Source: Paenirhizobium selenitireducens ATCC BAA-1503 (GTDB taxonomy: Bacteria > Pseudomonadota > Alphaproteobacteria > Rhizobiales > Rhizobiaceae). From it: 64,000 nucleotides of DNA. Each line of letters starts with the position of its first letter. The stretch's first letter is position 1. Below are positions 51,778 through 60,026 of the stretch, piece after piece. Position numbers and translations under genes: made by a program. The stretch lies in NCBI RefSeq assembly GCF_000518785.1, contig NZ_JAEG01000017.1, positions 16,178 through 80,177 on the forward strand, given 5' to 3'. The notes beneath the pieces were generated by a model that saw only the letters and a program-made list of their open reading frames with translations, ran no database searches and was not told the origin of the DNA.

Positions 51778-52184
51778 GCGCTTCGCTCCGCATCGAGCCA
51801 TTCACGCATAACGGCAAGATCAGCAAGCTCGCCTCCAAGCATTATGTCTAGCGCCGACTTGCCACCAAAAGCCGCATTAGGCGCTTTGATCCAGTCATAT
51901 CCTCTTGTCGCATCTTTAAACAGGTGCCGCACCCCCTTGTGGATACCCATCAAGTGAGCCATCCGCATTTTCAGGTCTCGATTGACACGTCCTGCGTTGC
52001 CTTCTTTCCACCGTGCCCAAGTGCGTGCTGATAAACCACCGAGCAAGGTGCAAGCCTGCGCGTCTGTCAGCTTCCAAGCGTTGAACAGGTTCACCGTTGT
52101 GCGAGCGAGCGCCTCTGCTTCGACATCGGTGATTTCAGGCGATGCGCTGTTGAACGGAGTCGAGGAAATAGGTTGGAGCTGCAT
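51771..52184 (-). CDS. Xre/MbcA/ParS-type antitoxin
   Basis: A 137-residue antitoxin. An N-terminal helix-turn-helix region (LFNAWKLTDAQACTLLGGLS, ARTWARWKEGNAG) is followed by the MbcA/ParS toxin-binding domain (LMGIHKGVRHLF, YDWIKAPNAAFGGKSALDIM, then LADLAVMREWLDA). It neutralises the RES toxin and represses the operon. The start at 52184 has GGAAG just upstream. The palindrome at 52221-52234 lies in its promoter. Confidence 0.85.
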   Translation of the reverse strand: MQLQPISSTPFNSASPEITDVEAEALARTTVNLFNAWKLTDAQACTLLGGLSARTWARWKEGNAGRVNRDLKMRMAHLMGIHKGVRHLFKDATRGYDWIKAPNAAFGGKSALDIMLGGELADLAVMREWLDAERSAW

Positions 52185-52220
52185 GGCTTCCTCTCTTTCT
52201 GGCAGAAAGATACCACATTT

Positions 52221-52234
52221 TTGCCAATTGGCAA
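52221..52234. promoter_or_regulatory. operator/promoter of the RES-Xre module
   Basis: TTGCCAATTGGCAA is a perfect 14-bp palindrome 36 bp before the antitoxin start. On the minus strand TTGCCA and TATCTT are separated by 16 bp, a good -35/-10 pair, with the palindrome covering the -35. This is the expected site for autorepression by the Xre antitoxin. Confidence 0.7.
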
Positions 52235-52516
52235 TTGATATTCTCTCTCTGGACCGCGTCCCTCCGAAGAGCAATCGGTGGCCTTGCAATATAACCTTGA
52301 GGCTTCGGGGCCGTCAGCCTTCTACTCAGCAACTGCTTCGAATCGAATGGACGGCCGCATAGGTCGCGTGCCGTCCATTCGTTGAGGAATGGCTGTGGCA
52401 TTTAATGCCGGAAAACTCTCACACGGGGCCGGTATGCGTAATGGTAATGCTGAAACGAACAGAAATCTCGGGATTCCAATCGTTCTTGAAGTCATGCTGT
52501 TTCAGCACCTTCACCA

Positions 52517-52714
52517 GTGATGGTGTCTGATCAGCGAAATGAACGCGAAGCGGCGAACCACGCCACGAAATGCGAAGAACGTCCCGTCCGTCTTGGTGAT
52601 GGACCCTCGTTCTGTTGCCTTCTCCAAGGTCTCTATGTCGGTCGAAACATCAAGCCTATCGCGAAACTGGATCAACCTGACTGGGGCTCCCAAACGTTTG
52701 GGTTTGGAAGGTAA
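52517..52714 (+). pseudogene. C-terminal remnant of a paralogue of the gene at 53099
   Basis: The last 28 codons (LYVGRNIKPIAKLDQPDWGS, QTFGFGR then stop) align with the end of the gene at 53099-54028 (QFVGRNIGPVPELSEPDWGA, EPVGFRI then stop). Upstream the similarity fades and no start is credible, so this is the tail of a decayed or deleted tandem copy. The rest of 52400-53098 shows no gene. Confidence 0.55.
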
Positions 52715-53098
52715 GGAGGATGGCCGAACTGAAAGTTGGCCATGATTTCGTTCGGGGCCAGCGATAACGGCACTTTTGGCCGTAGATGCCTGCCGTAGGG
52801 ACAAACCTTTGGGGCGACACCACCAAAAAGGCCCTAGATATTCGTTGAAGCCACGCCAAACGGTGCTGCGGGTGGAAATTGAAGCCACGACCTCACCCAA
52901 ACCAAGATGGTCGTAACCATAGTTTCCAGTTTGGCACCTCGGCTACAATGCCTGAATAACGAGTCACTAAGGGCAGGTACACGTAGCGTCGTAAGATCAG
53001 CCGGAACCTTGCTGCTTGTCTCTGTTGAACACCTGCTCTTCCGGACGTTGTCACTTGCAAAGGCTGACTAAATCCTTGGACAACCGAAAGGACGATCA

Positions 53099-54028
53099 AT
53101 GGATTTCCTACCACACCCTGCTCGCGTCATGTTTATCTCGGCGGTGGCGCACGAACGCTCAGCCCAGGCAAACGCTACCGTTGAGAAAAGCATCCAATTG
53201 TCCGATCTCAAGCTGGCCCGCCAGCGCGCCGCTATAGCTCGCTGGGTGCAGACCGCTGAGATGTCGGGCGCAACCGACGAACAAATCGCAGACATGCGAG
53301 GTCGAATCAGGGTCTTTGAAATGATAGCGGAGCCCGTCTTGCACACCGACGAGTGCTCAATCTTCGACGTATCGGCTTTGATCCCGAAGCTACCCAAGAA
53401 CGACATCTCGGTCTTCAGCCTGCGCAATCTGGCGCTCCCTGGCGATGAAACCATCTACATCCATTTCGGCCGCCAAAAAGCGCTCATCGTAGATCACGAT
53501 CAGGACCTCTATTTCGAAGGCGCTTACGTCACACAAGTTGACGATGAGGTCGGCGAAGACGAAGTCAGCACATTCCAAATTGCGCTCGTATTCAGCGATC
53601 CAGAATTCGGAGCGCTCGCCTTCAACCGGCCAATCGCCCAAACGCTTAAGCGAAACTCGGACTTCGTTCGGTTCGAGATCAAGCACAACAACAGCGTTCA
53701 ACAGGGCTTCGCAAGTATGGCGCAAAACGGATTGGCGGATGAATCTCAGGTTCTAACTGCACCATTGAAGGTTTATCGCGCTGCCTATGATCTCCTCGTC
53801 AGATCGATGATTTACCTCGGCCAAGTGGGACGCGACTTGGAACTGGGTTACTTCGACGGGGCTTCGGAAAGGCAGTTGCGGAAGGCGTTGAACGGCGATG
53901 AGAACGCCGAACAGTATCTGTTGGAAAACGGCTTTCCTGCCGTGCAGTTTGTCGGGCGAAACATCGGACCGGTTCCAGAGCTTTCGGAACCCGATTGGGG
54001 GGCTGAACCAGTTGGCTTTCGGATTTAG
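53099..54028 (+). CDS. hypothetical protein with a decayed neighbouring paralogue
   Basis: A 309-residue soluble protein of unknown family. The N-terminal third is helical (MDFLPHPARVMFISAVAHER, QRAAIARWVQTAEMSGATDE), the middle is beta-rich with many acidic residues (ETIYIHFGRQKALIVDHDQD, EVSTFQIALVFSDPEF), and the end carries PDWGAEPVGF. AAGGA stands 8 nt before the ATG. A degenerate C-terminal copy lies 385 bp upstream. Beta-rich plus helical layout hints at a substrate- or ligand-binding role only. Confidence 0.55.
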   Translation: MDFLPHPARVMFISAVAHERSAQANATVEKSIQLSDLKLARQRAAIARWVQTAEMSGATDEQIADMRGRIRVFEMIAEPVLHTDECSIFDVSALIPKLPKNDISVFSLRNLALPGDETIYIHFGRQKALIVDHDQDLYFEGAYVTQVDDEVGEDEVSTFQIALVFSDPEFGALAFNRPIAQTLKRNSDFVRFEIKHNNSVQQGFASMAQNGLADESQVLTAPLKVYRAAYDLLVRSMIYLGQVGRDLELGYFDGASERQLRKALNGDENAEQYLLENGFPAVQFVGRNIGPVPELSEPDWGAEPVGFRI

Positions 54029-54274
54029 CGGATTAATCGCTAAAATCTCAAAAGGTGGGCGGTCGCTGGGAGAGTCAGCAAAATTTTGCTCAGGGCTAGC
54101 AGCTATTTTGCTGAGCGGTTTTGCCTCGTATTCCTTGTTGACGACGTCAAGATTGGTCTTTGAAAGTCGCAGTCATGGTTGTGTTGCCGGGCAGCATTTG
54201 ACCAGCGGAAACGGCCTGTTCAATGTGCCCATAAAACAAGTAGTCTGATTCCCCTATCGATGTTGCGAGCAGGC

Positions 54275-56236
54275 ATGGCCGATAAATCGGATTTTGAGCA
54301 TCTAAACGATCTTCCGAAGCGAGATACAAACAACGAGATCGAGAGGCGAGCACAGCGGGTGTTCCGAAGCTTCGTCGATGATTCCGAATCGTTTTTTATT
54401 CAAACTCCAGACACCAAGGATTTCGGTACCGACTATCAGCTGGAGGCTTTAGAGAACGGTTCGGCAACCAACGTCAGAGTTCACGTTCAGCTGAAGGGTA
54501 CGACGAAAAATGCAAACAGCGATGGATCGATAACAATTGGGGTCGAACGCAGTAATCTAAACTACCTCATGGTGCAGAGGTACTCGTTTTATGTCTGCTA
54601 CCATCTTCCGTCAGACCGACTCCTCTTTGCGCCGGTTGATTCAGTCATTACCGGGTATAGCCACAGTGGTAAAAGCTGGACTGAGCAAGACACGATCAGT
54701 GTCCGGTTTTCAAAAGTCTTGGATCACGAGGCTCTCAATTCTATCGCAAGCCTGGCCAGATTGCAGTCCAATGCATCACGTGATTATCGGTTCAGCCTGA
54801 CGGCCAGTCGCGCCGAGGACCTTGGAAAGATCGTTGGCTCTGGTCTGCCCGAAATTCATGTGCCGGAGGATCAAAGTCGAGCTGCCGCGCTTCTGGAAGG
54901 CCTTTACTATAACAACAAAGAAGAGATAATTTCCGCTGCAATTCATCGGTTCGAAGCGGTTCTGGGCTCGAACCATGATGCCATGCGCTTCTGCTGCATG
55001 GCCGAGATCAATCTTGGCATGTCGGGTCATGAAGACGCAAAGCGGATTTCTTGTGCAATCGATTTTTTCAATCGACTGATCGATACCGGCCGTTTCGAAA
55101 AGGGAGGACTGCATTTTACAATCGGCAATGGCCAAACGGCGCTTCGAGACGAGGAGGCGGCCATATCGTCTTACGTCAAAGCGCTTGGGCACTTAGACAC
55201 TGTAGATGATCGGGAACTGGTGGCTCAATGTCTCAAGAATATGGGCAGCAGCTACTTTAAGCTCGGCGAACGAGATAAGGCCGCACGGCATTTTGAGGAT
55301 GCACTGAAGCTTGCTCCGACACTTGCAGAGGCTCATCATGCGCTTGGTGTGCATTACGTGCAGCAAGGAATTTACGAAAAGGCGCTCGACCACTTCGATA
55401 ATGTTGTTTTCGATGATGGTAGGATTTCCAAAAGTTCATCAACCCTAGGTTGGAGGATCAACTGCTACTTTAATCTTCGTCAGAACAAAGCGGCATTTCG
55501 AGAGATTAATTCCTTATTAGCGCACGCTGGCACACAAGATTGGATATGGCCGTGGACAGCACGGCAGGTTGCCAGTTTCGGCCTGACCTCAATCGAGAGC
55601 GCTCAACCAAGCCTTGATTTTTGGCACCGGTTTAGAAAGGTCCATCCGGACAACGATTTTGCTTACTCACAGCTCCTGCTTGCTCAGGTCTATCTCAAGA
55701 TGAACGGCGTCGACATCGGAGTCGAATATAACCGTTTCCGCAGGGACTTCGAGCCTCTTATTGCCACAGCTGACGCAAGCCAAGCTCCTTTCCTTTGGGA
55801 TCGTCTTGGTCACTTCGCACAAATAGATGGTCAATGGGATGAAGCCGCGAGGTGTTTTCATCACGCATACGACCTTGGAGGAGTGGAATACGGATATTGT
55901 TTAGGGACAGCCCTGAACTTCCTTAATCGCGGCGTAGAGGCAATCTCGATTTTGAAGGAGCAGGCCGAACGCGTGCAGCCGGACGCCATGAGCTGGTTTC
56001 AGCTTGCTGTAGCTTACGAACAGGCAGGTCAAGATGACGGGGCTATTTCCTCTTACCAAAAGGCCATTGCTCTTGACCCCGAGTACGATTTGGCCTGGTT
56101 CAATCTCGGAGGAGTATTTTGGAATGCTGGGGCGGCCAAAGCCGCGCGAAAAACTTGGCGAACGGCCGTCGAAAAATTTCCTGATCATGAACTGGCGATT
56201 AAGTTGCAGAGTGAACCGGGGTTCTTGAGAGACTGA
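54275..56236 (+). CDS. DUF4365-TPR fusion protein
   Basis: A 653-residue protein. Residues 10-145 form a DUF4365 domain, a PD-(D/E)XK-type nuclease-like fold: PKRDTNNEIERRAQRVF, DFGTDYQLEAL (Asp) and HVQLKGT (Gln-x-Lys). About 12 tetratricopeptide-like helical pairs fill the rest (e.g., GERDKAARHFEDALKLAP, QDDGAISSYQKAIALDP). Domain pairing suggests a sensor-scaffold attached to a nuclease, common in defence islands. The start at 54275 gives MADKSDFEH; an ATG five codons earlier is possible. It is the last cargo gene, 88 bp from the right inverted repeat. Confidence 0.8.
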   Translation: MADKSDFEHLNDLPKRDTNNEIERRAQRVFRSFVDDSESFFIQTPDTKDFGTDYQLEALENGSATNVRVHVQLKGTTKNANSDGSITIGVERSNLNYLMVQRYSFYVCYHLPSDRLLFAPVDSVITGYSHSGKSWTEQDTISVRFSKVLDHEALNSIASLARLQSNASRDYRFSLTASRAEDLGKIVGSGLPEIHVPEDQSRAAALLEGLYYNNKEEIISAAIHRFEAVLGSNHDAMRFCCMAEINLGMSGHEDAKRISCAIDFFNRLIDTGRFEKGGLHFTIGNGQTALRDEEAAISSYVKALGHLDTVDDRELVAQCLKNMGSSYFKLGERDKAARHFEDALKLAPTLAEAHHALGVHYVQQGIYEKALDHFDNVVFDDGRISKSSSTLGWRINCYFNLRQNKAAFREINSLLAHAGTQDWIWPWTARQVASFGLTSIESAQPSLDFWHRFRKVHPDNDFAYSQLLLAQVYLKMNGVDIGVEYNRFRRDFEPLIATADASQAPFLWDRLGHFAQIDGQWDEAARCFHHAYDLGGVEYGYCLGTALNFLNRGVEAISILKEQAERVQPDAMSWFQLAVAYEQAGQDDGAISSYQKAIALDPEYDLAWFNLGGVFWNAGAAKAARKTWRTAVEKFPDHELAIKLQSEPGFLRD

Positions 56237-56278
56237 ACAGCAGCTCTCTCGATATTCTGAAACTCGTCAGCGAAATCA

Positions 56279-56307
56279 CATGGAGAAAGTTGTTACGGGG
56301 CATCCGC
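56279..56307 (-). repeat. degenerate inner end-repeat (candidate TnsB site)
   Basis: CATGGAGAAAGTTGTTACGG followed by GGCATCCGC resembles the terminal repeat (CAGGGAAATTCGTTAGGGG followed by CCGC) in the same orientation, about 20 bp inside it. It fits a second TnsB-binding site at the right end. Confidence 0.5.
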
Positions 56308-56323
56308 CCCCTAAGACCGGCTC

Positions 56324-56350
56324 CAGGGAAATTCGTTAGGGGCCGCACCA
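56324..56350 (-). repeat. right terminal inverted repeat
   Basis: The last 27 bp of the element are the exact reverse complement of 17929-17955 and end GGGGCCGCACCA. Confidence 0.92.
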
Positions 56351-56355
56351 CAGAG
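56351..56355. repeat. right target-site duplication (CAGAG)
   Basis: CAGAG follows the right inverted repeat directly and matches 17924-17928. The 35 bp from here to the tRNA-Leu 3' end are chromosomal. Confidence 0.9.
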
Positions 56356-56390
56356 ACTTAAGACGATGGAATCGTAAATACTCAGGTGAC

Positions 56391-56476
56391 TGGTGCCCCA
56401 TGCCGGAATCGAACCAGCACTCCTTTCGGAACTCGATTTTGAGTCGAGCGCGTCTACCAGTTCCGCCAATGGGGCA
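56391..56476 (-). tRNA. tRNA-Leu (anticodon CAA)
   Basis: The 86-nt class II tRNA reads TGCCCCATTGGCGGAACTGG at the 5' end and encodes CCA at the 3' end. The acceptor stem TGCCCCA pairs with TGGGGCA. The anticodon stem CTCGA/TCGAG encloses the loop CTCAAAA, so the anticodon is CAA (codon UUG). The T arm GGTTCGATTCC is standard. The transposon lies 35 bp beyond its 3' end, so the tRNA itself is intact and is the likely attachment signal. Confidence 0.93.
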
Positions 56477-56662
56477 CAGAAGCGTCTTGTGTCGGTAGGA
56501 CAGCGCCGGACTATACGAAGCAAGCCGAAGCGGTCAACCGCCTTTTTTCGCCTAAAGCCGTTCACGCGAATGTTTGCGAACGGGATGATGCGCCGCAGCG
56601 CAAGGCATTTACAGCCGCCTGCCGCTTGCTTACAACCGCTCGGCCAAAGCAGGGAAGAAAGA

Positions 56663-57253
56663 ATGCTGCGACGACTGTACGACTGGACCATGTCGCTTGC
56701 CGCGCGCAAGTCGGCGGAAAAATGGCTGGCGATCATCGCCTTCATCGAAAGCTCGATCTTCCTCGTTCCGGCCGACGTGCTGTTCCTGCCGATGGCCCTC
56801 GCCAAGCCGGAAAAGGCCTATCGCTACGCGGTGATCGCCACGGTCGCCTCCGTGCTCGGCGGCATTGCCGGCTGGTTCCTCGGCTACTATGCCTTCGAGA
56901 CGGTGGCCAAGCCGATCCTGGCCTTCTACGGCAAGCTCGAGGCCTTCGAGGCGCTGCGCACCGCCGTCGACTACCAGATGGTGGTCCTGCTGCTGATCAC
57001 CTCGGGCCTGTCGCATCTGCCGCCGATCAAGGTGGTGACCATCCTGTCCGGCGTGGCCCATATCAACATCTGGCTGTTCATCGTCTCGGCCATCGTCGCC
57101 CGCGGCGCGCGCTTCCTGCTTCTCGCCTGGCTGCTGCAGCGCTACGGTGAGCCGATCCGCCACTTCATCGAAAACAGGCTCGGCCAGATCGCCGGTTTCG
57201 GCGCGGCTGCGCTGATCGTGCTATACGTCGCCTATCGCTATTTCCTGCACTGA
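56663..57253 (+). CDS. YqaA/DedA-family inner membrane protein
   Basis: A 196-residue SNARE-associated (VTT/DedA) membrane protein. The reentrant-loop signature region is seen in FIESSIFLVPADVLFLPMAL and the later GLSHLPPIKVVTILSGVAHI. Four to five membrane helices are predicted. DedA relatives flip or maintain membrane lipids and affect proton motive force. The start at 56663 is preceded by AGGGAAGAAAG. It is followed by dsbB 14 bp after its stop, so the pair is probably co-transcribed. Confidence 0.8.
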   Translation: MLRRLYDWTMSLAARKSAEKWLAIIAFIESSIFLVPADVLFLPMALAKPEKAYRYAVIATVASVLGGIAGWFLGYYAFETVAKPILAFYGKLEAFEALRTAVDYQMVVLLLITSGLSHLPPIKVVTILSGVAHINIWLFIVSAIVARGARFLLLAWLLQRYGEPIRHFIENRLGQIAGFGAAALIVLYVAYRYFLH

Positions 57254-57267
57254 GATCGGACCCGTCC

Positions 57268-57780
57268 ATGAGTTTCCCCGCCTCCCTCGCAAAATCCGAT
57301 ACCGCAATCGCCGCAGTCCTCACCCTCGGCATGGCGGTCGTCGTCGGCTCGGCGCTCGGCTTCGAGCATATCGGCGGATACATTCCCTGCGCGCTCTGCC
57401 TGCTGGAGCGCAATCCCTACTATATCGGCATAGGCGTCGGTGCGCTGGCGCTCCTGTCGTCGGTCTTCAAGCTGCCGCCCGTAGTCACCCGCGGCCTGAT
57501 CGGCGTCATCGCCGTGCTGATGATCGTCAGCATCGGTCTTGGCACCTATCACGCCGGCGTCGAATGGAAATTCTGGGAAGGCCCGACAAGCTGCACGATC
57601 GGCGCGACCGGCGGCGATGCCCCGGTCAACGTGCTCGAAGCGCTGAATTCCACCAAGGCGCCGTCCTGCACCGAGGCGACACTGCGCGTGCTCGGCCTGT
57701 CCTTTGCCGGCTGGAACGTGCTGACGAGTGCGGCGCTGGCCGCGATCGCGCTCTGGGCGACGTTCCGCAAGCGCGGCTGA
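57268..57780 (+). CDS. dsbB: disulfide bond formation protein B
   Basis: A 170-residue quinone-linked oxidoreductase of the inner membrane. Four membrane helices are visible; the first periplasmic loop carries the redox pair CALC (IPCALCLLERNPYY), and the second loop carries Cys in PTSCTIGA and PSCTEA. DsbB reoxidises DsbA in the periplasm. It overlaps no neighbour but is 14 bp after the YqaA gene and convergent with the HNH gene (7 bp apart). Confidence 0.87.
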   Translation: MSFPASLAKSDTAIAAVLTLGMAVVVGSALGFEHIGGYIPCALCLLERNPYYIGIGVGALALLSSVFKLPPVVTRGLIGVIAVLMIVSIGLGTYHAGVEWKFWEGPTSCTIGATGGDAPVNVLEALNSTKAPSCTEATLRVLGLSFAGWNVLTSAALAAIALWATFRKRG

Positions 57781-57787
57781 GACGCGC

Positions 57788-58345
57788 TCAAGGCTGCAGT
57801 TCGGAATCCCAGTAGAGATAGTCGACCCAGCTCTCGTGCAGGTGGTTGGGCGGGAAAAGCCGGCCGTTGTTGTGCAGGTCCTGCACGGTCGGGCGGTAGG
57901 GCTTCTGGTGCGGGAACATCTGTGCCTGGCGCGGCAGCTTGCTGCCCTTGCGCAGGTTGCACGGCGAGCAGGCGGCCACCACGTTTTCCCAGGTGGTCTC
58001 GCCGCCATGGGCGCGCGGGATGACGTGATCGAAGGTCAGGTCCTCGTCGGAGCTGCAATACTGGCATTCGAACTTGTCGCGCAGGAAGACGTTGAACCGG
58101 GTAAACGCCGGATTGCGGGTCGGCTGGACGTAGGTCTTCAGGCTGACGACGCTCGGCAGCCGCATGGAAAAGCTCGGCGAGCAGACGGAATGGTCGTATT
58201 CGGCGATGATGTTCACACGGTCAAGGAAGACCGCCTTGATCGCGTCCTGCCAGGACCACAGCGACAAGGGATAATAACTCAGCGGCCTGTAGTCGGCATT
58301 CAGGACGAGCGCCGGCAAGGACTGGGGTGAGACTGCAATCGTCAA
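57788..58345 (-). CDS. HNH endonuclease
   Basis: A 185-residue HNH-domain protein. The zinc/catalytic region reads FECQYCSSDEDLTFDHVIPR, then HGGETTWENVVAACSPCNLR, with CxxC...DH...N...CxxC spacing. The N-terminal part (LVLNADYRPLSYYPLSLWSW) is typical of the housekeeping HNH family found in many bacteria, probably in DNA repair. It is convergent with dsbB. The function is not established. Confidence 0.85.
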   Translation of the reverse strand: MTIAVSPQSLPALVLNADYRPLSYYPLSLWSWQDAIKAVFLDRVNIIAEYDHSVCSPSFSMRLPSVVSLKTYVQPTRNPAFTRFNVFLRDKFECQYCSSDEDLTFDHVIPRAHGGETTWENVVAACSPCNLRKGSKLPRQAQMFPHQKPYRPTVQDLHNNGRLFPPNHLHESWVDYLYWDSELQP

Positions 58346-58443
58346 GGCATTCTCCTGATCGATTCGGCACCTGTCTGTTTATATTAGGTCCGTTGTGACA
58401 GCCTTGTGAAGCCCCCTCCCCGAGGGGGCGTCCTTCCGCCGCG

Positions 58444-59091
58444 CTATTCAGCCGCGGGAAGCGCCTCCCGGCCCGTCCGGGCGGCGTAGTGCGCCCAGAA
58501 CAGCCGGGCGGCGACCGAGCGCCACGGCCGCCAGACCTCGGCGATCCGGACGACCTGGCGGATGTCGGGCCGCGCCTCGTGGCCGAAGACATCGCCGACC
58601 GCGGCCCGCAGGGCCACGTCGCCGGCCGGGAAGATGTCGGGGTGACCGCCGCAGAACATCAGGTAGACCTCGGAGGTCCACAGGCCGATGCCTTTCAGCG
58701 CCGTCAGCCTTGCGATCGCCTCGGCCGCCTCCAGTTCGGTGATCGCCGACAGGTCGAGCGCCCCCGTTGCGACGGCGCGGGCGGCAAGTTCCAGGGTGGA
58801 AGCCTTGGCGCGCGACAGGCCGAGACCGCCGACCGCTGCGGAATCGAGCGCGAGATAAGCCTCGGCGGACGGCGCCTCCCCCGTGGCAGCCAGGATCCTC
58901 GCCCAGATCGCCTCGGCGCTGGCCCGCGACACCATCTGCGAGACGATGATATGCGCGAGCCCGGCAAAGCCCGGTTCGGCCAGACGCAGCGGCAAGGGCG
59001 CGAGCCGGCGGGCCAGCGGCGCGAGGCGCGGATCGATCGCCACGAGTTCACAAAGGCCGAGCGATACATCCTGGGCCGTCTTGATGATCAT
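58444..59091 (-). CDS. DNA-3-methyladenine glycosylase II (AlkA-like HhH-GPD)
   Basis: A 215-residue base-excision glycosylase. The helix-hairpin-helix is LTALKGIGLWTSEVYLMF, and the catalytic Asp lies in FPAGDVALRAAVG, the HhH-GPD signature. It lacks the N-terminal AlkA domain, so it is a short form found in rhizobia. It removes alkylated bases. It is divergent from the gluQ gene, with 53 bp between starts. Confidence 0.85.
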   Translation of the reverse strand: MIIKTAQDVSLGLCELVAIDPRLAPLARRLAPLPLRLAEPGFAGLAHIIVSQMVSRASAEAIWARILAATGEAPSAEAYLALDSAAVGGLGLSRAKASTLELAARAVATGALDLSAITELEAAEAIARLTALKGIGLWTSEVYLMFCGGHPDIFPAGDVALRAAVGDVFGHEARPDIRQVVRIAEVWRPWRSVAARLFWAHYAARTGREALPAAE

Positions 59092-59144
59092 TTCGCTCTT
59101 GCTCCGCCCTTTTCCGCGACCCGCATTTCGTGCCAGATGGAAGC

Positions 59145-60026
59145 ATGATCCCGCCCACCCGTCAAAACCCGGTCCTGCGGTTCGCGCCGAGCCCCAACGG
59201 CCTCCTGCACCTCGGCCACGCCCTGTCGGCCCTGCTCAATGCCGATATGGCGGCCGCGCTTGGCGGGCGCCTTCTGCTGCGCATGGAAGACATAGACGTC
59301 ACGCGCTGTACACCCGAATTCGAACACGCGATCTACGAGGATCTCGCCTGGCTCGGGCTCGACTGGGAGCGGCCGGTGCGGCGGCAGTCGGAGCATTTCG
59401 ACGACTATCGCAGAGCACTGGAGACACTGATCGCCCGAGGACTTGCCTATCCCGCCTTCCTTACCCGCGGCGAGGTGAAGGCACGCGTCGCCGCAGCCGA
59501 AGCGGACGGACGCTCCTGGCCGCGCGATCCGGACGGGGCACCGCACTACCCGGCGGACGAGCGAGACCTTTCCGATGCCGAACGGCGGTGCAGGATCGAC
59601 GCCGGTACCCGCCATGCCTGGCGGCTCGACATGCGCCGGGCGATGAAGGAATACGCGGAGGCGCTGTTTTGGATGGAAACGGGCGACGGCGAGACCGGCG
59701 AGATTGCCGCCGATCCGGCGGCCTGGGGCGACGTGGTGCTGTGGCGGTCGGACGCGCCGTCGAGCTATCACCTGTCGGTCACGGTGGACGATGCCGGCCA
59801 GGGCATCACCCATGTGGTGCGCGGCCTCGACCTCTTTCACGCCACCTCGGTGCACCGGCTGCTGCAACACCTGCTCGACCTGCCGGCGTCGGTCTATCAC
59901 CACCACCGGCTGATCCTGGGGCCGGACGGCCGCAAGCTCTCTAAGAGCGAGGGCGACACCGGGCTGGCGGTGCTGCGCGGGCAAGGGCTGACCTCAGCCG
60001 ACATCCGCCGGCTGGTCGGGCTTTGA
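59145..60026 (+). CDS. gluQ: glutamyl-Q-tRNA(Asp) synthetase
   Basis: A 293-residue truncated GluRS paralogue that attaches glutamate to queuosine in tRNA(Asp). The class I motifs are RFAPSPNGLLHLGHALSAL (HIGH-like) and GRKLSKSEG (KMSKS-like). The anticodon-binding domain is absent, as expected. The zinc-ligand Cys pair of E. coli GluQ is missing here. The start at 59145 has GGAAG upstream; an ATG at 59130 is possible. The 3' end overlaps yihY by 33 bp, tail to tail. Confidence 0.88.
   Translation: MIPPTRQNPVLRFAPSPNGLLHLGHALSALLNADMAAALGGRLLLRMEDIDVTRCTPEFEHAIYEDLAWLGLDWERPVRRQSEHFDDYRRALETLIARGLAYPAFLTRGEVKARVAAAEADGRSWPRDPDGAPHYPADERDLSDAERRCRIDAGTRHAWRLDMRRAMKEYAEALFWMETGDGETGEIAADPAAWGDVVLWRSDAPSSYHLSVTVDDAGQGITHVVRGLDLFHATSVHRLLQHLLDLPASVYHHHRLILGPDGRKLSKSEGDTGLAVLRGQGLTSADIRRLVGL

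Larger units (their letters stand above)
17929..56350. mobile_element. complete Tn7-like transposon inserted next to tRNA-Leu(CAA)
   Basis: The 38,422-bp element is bounded by 27-bp perfect inverted repeats starting TGGTGCGGCCCC and ending GGGGCCGCACCA, flanked by a perfect CAGAG duplication. It carries tnsA, tnsB, tnsC and tniQ-like genes, all intact, next to the left end, and about 32 kb of cargo. Degenerate inner copies of the end repeat lie within 100 bp of both ends, as expected for TnsB-binding sites. The right end is 35 bp beyond the 3' end of tRNA-Leu, so the tRNA gene is the likely TniQ/TnsD-read attachment site. Intact ends, duplication and genes suggest recent, possibly still mobile, insertion. 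Codon use and composition in the cargo are visibly less GC-rich than the flanks. Confidence 0.93.

Noticed and set aside
52511..52900. Leftward frame over the remnant region.
   Set aside because: The opposite strand shows a clear match to the C-terminus of the neighbouring gene, and the leftward product has no similarity or start signal.
17929..56350. CRISPR array or cas genes making this a CRISPR-associated transposon.
   Set aside because: No regularly spaced repeats and no cas-like gene were seen; the TniQ is large and TnsD-like.
56391..56476. Phage- or ICE-type integration into the tRNA with a tyrosine integrase.
   Set aside because: No integrase gene and no direct repeat of the tRNA 3' end at the other border; a 5-bp duplication and tns genes explain the island.
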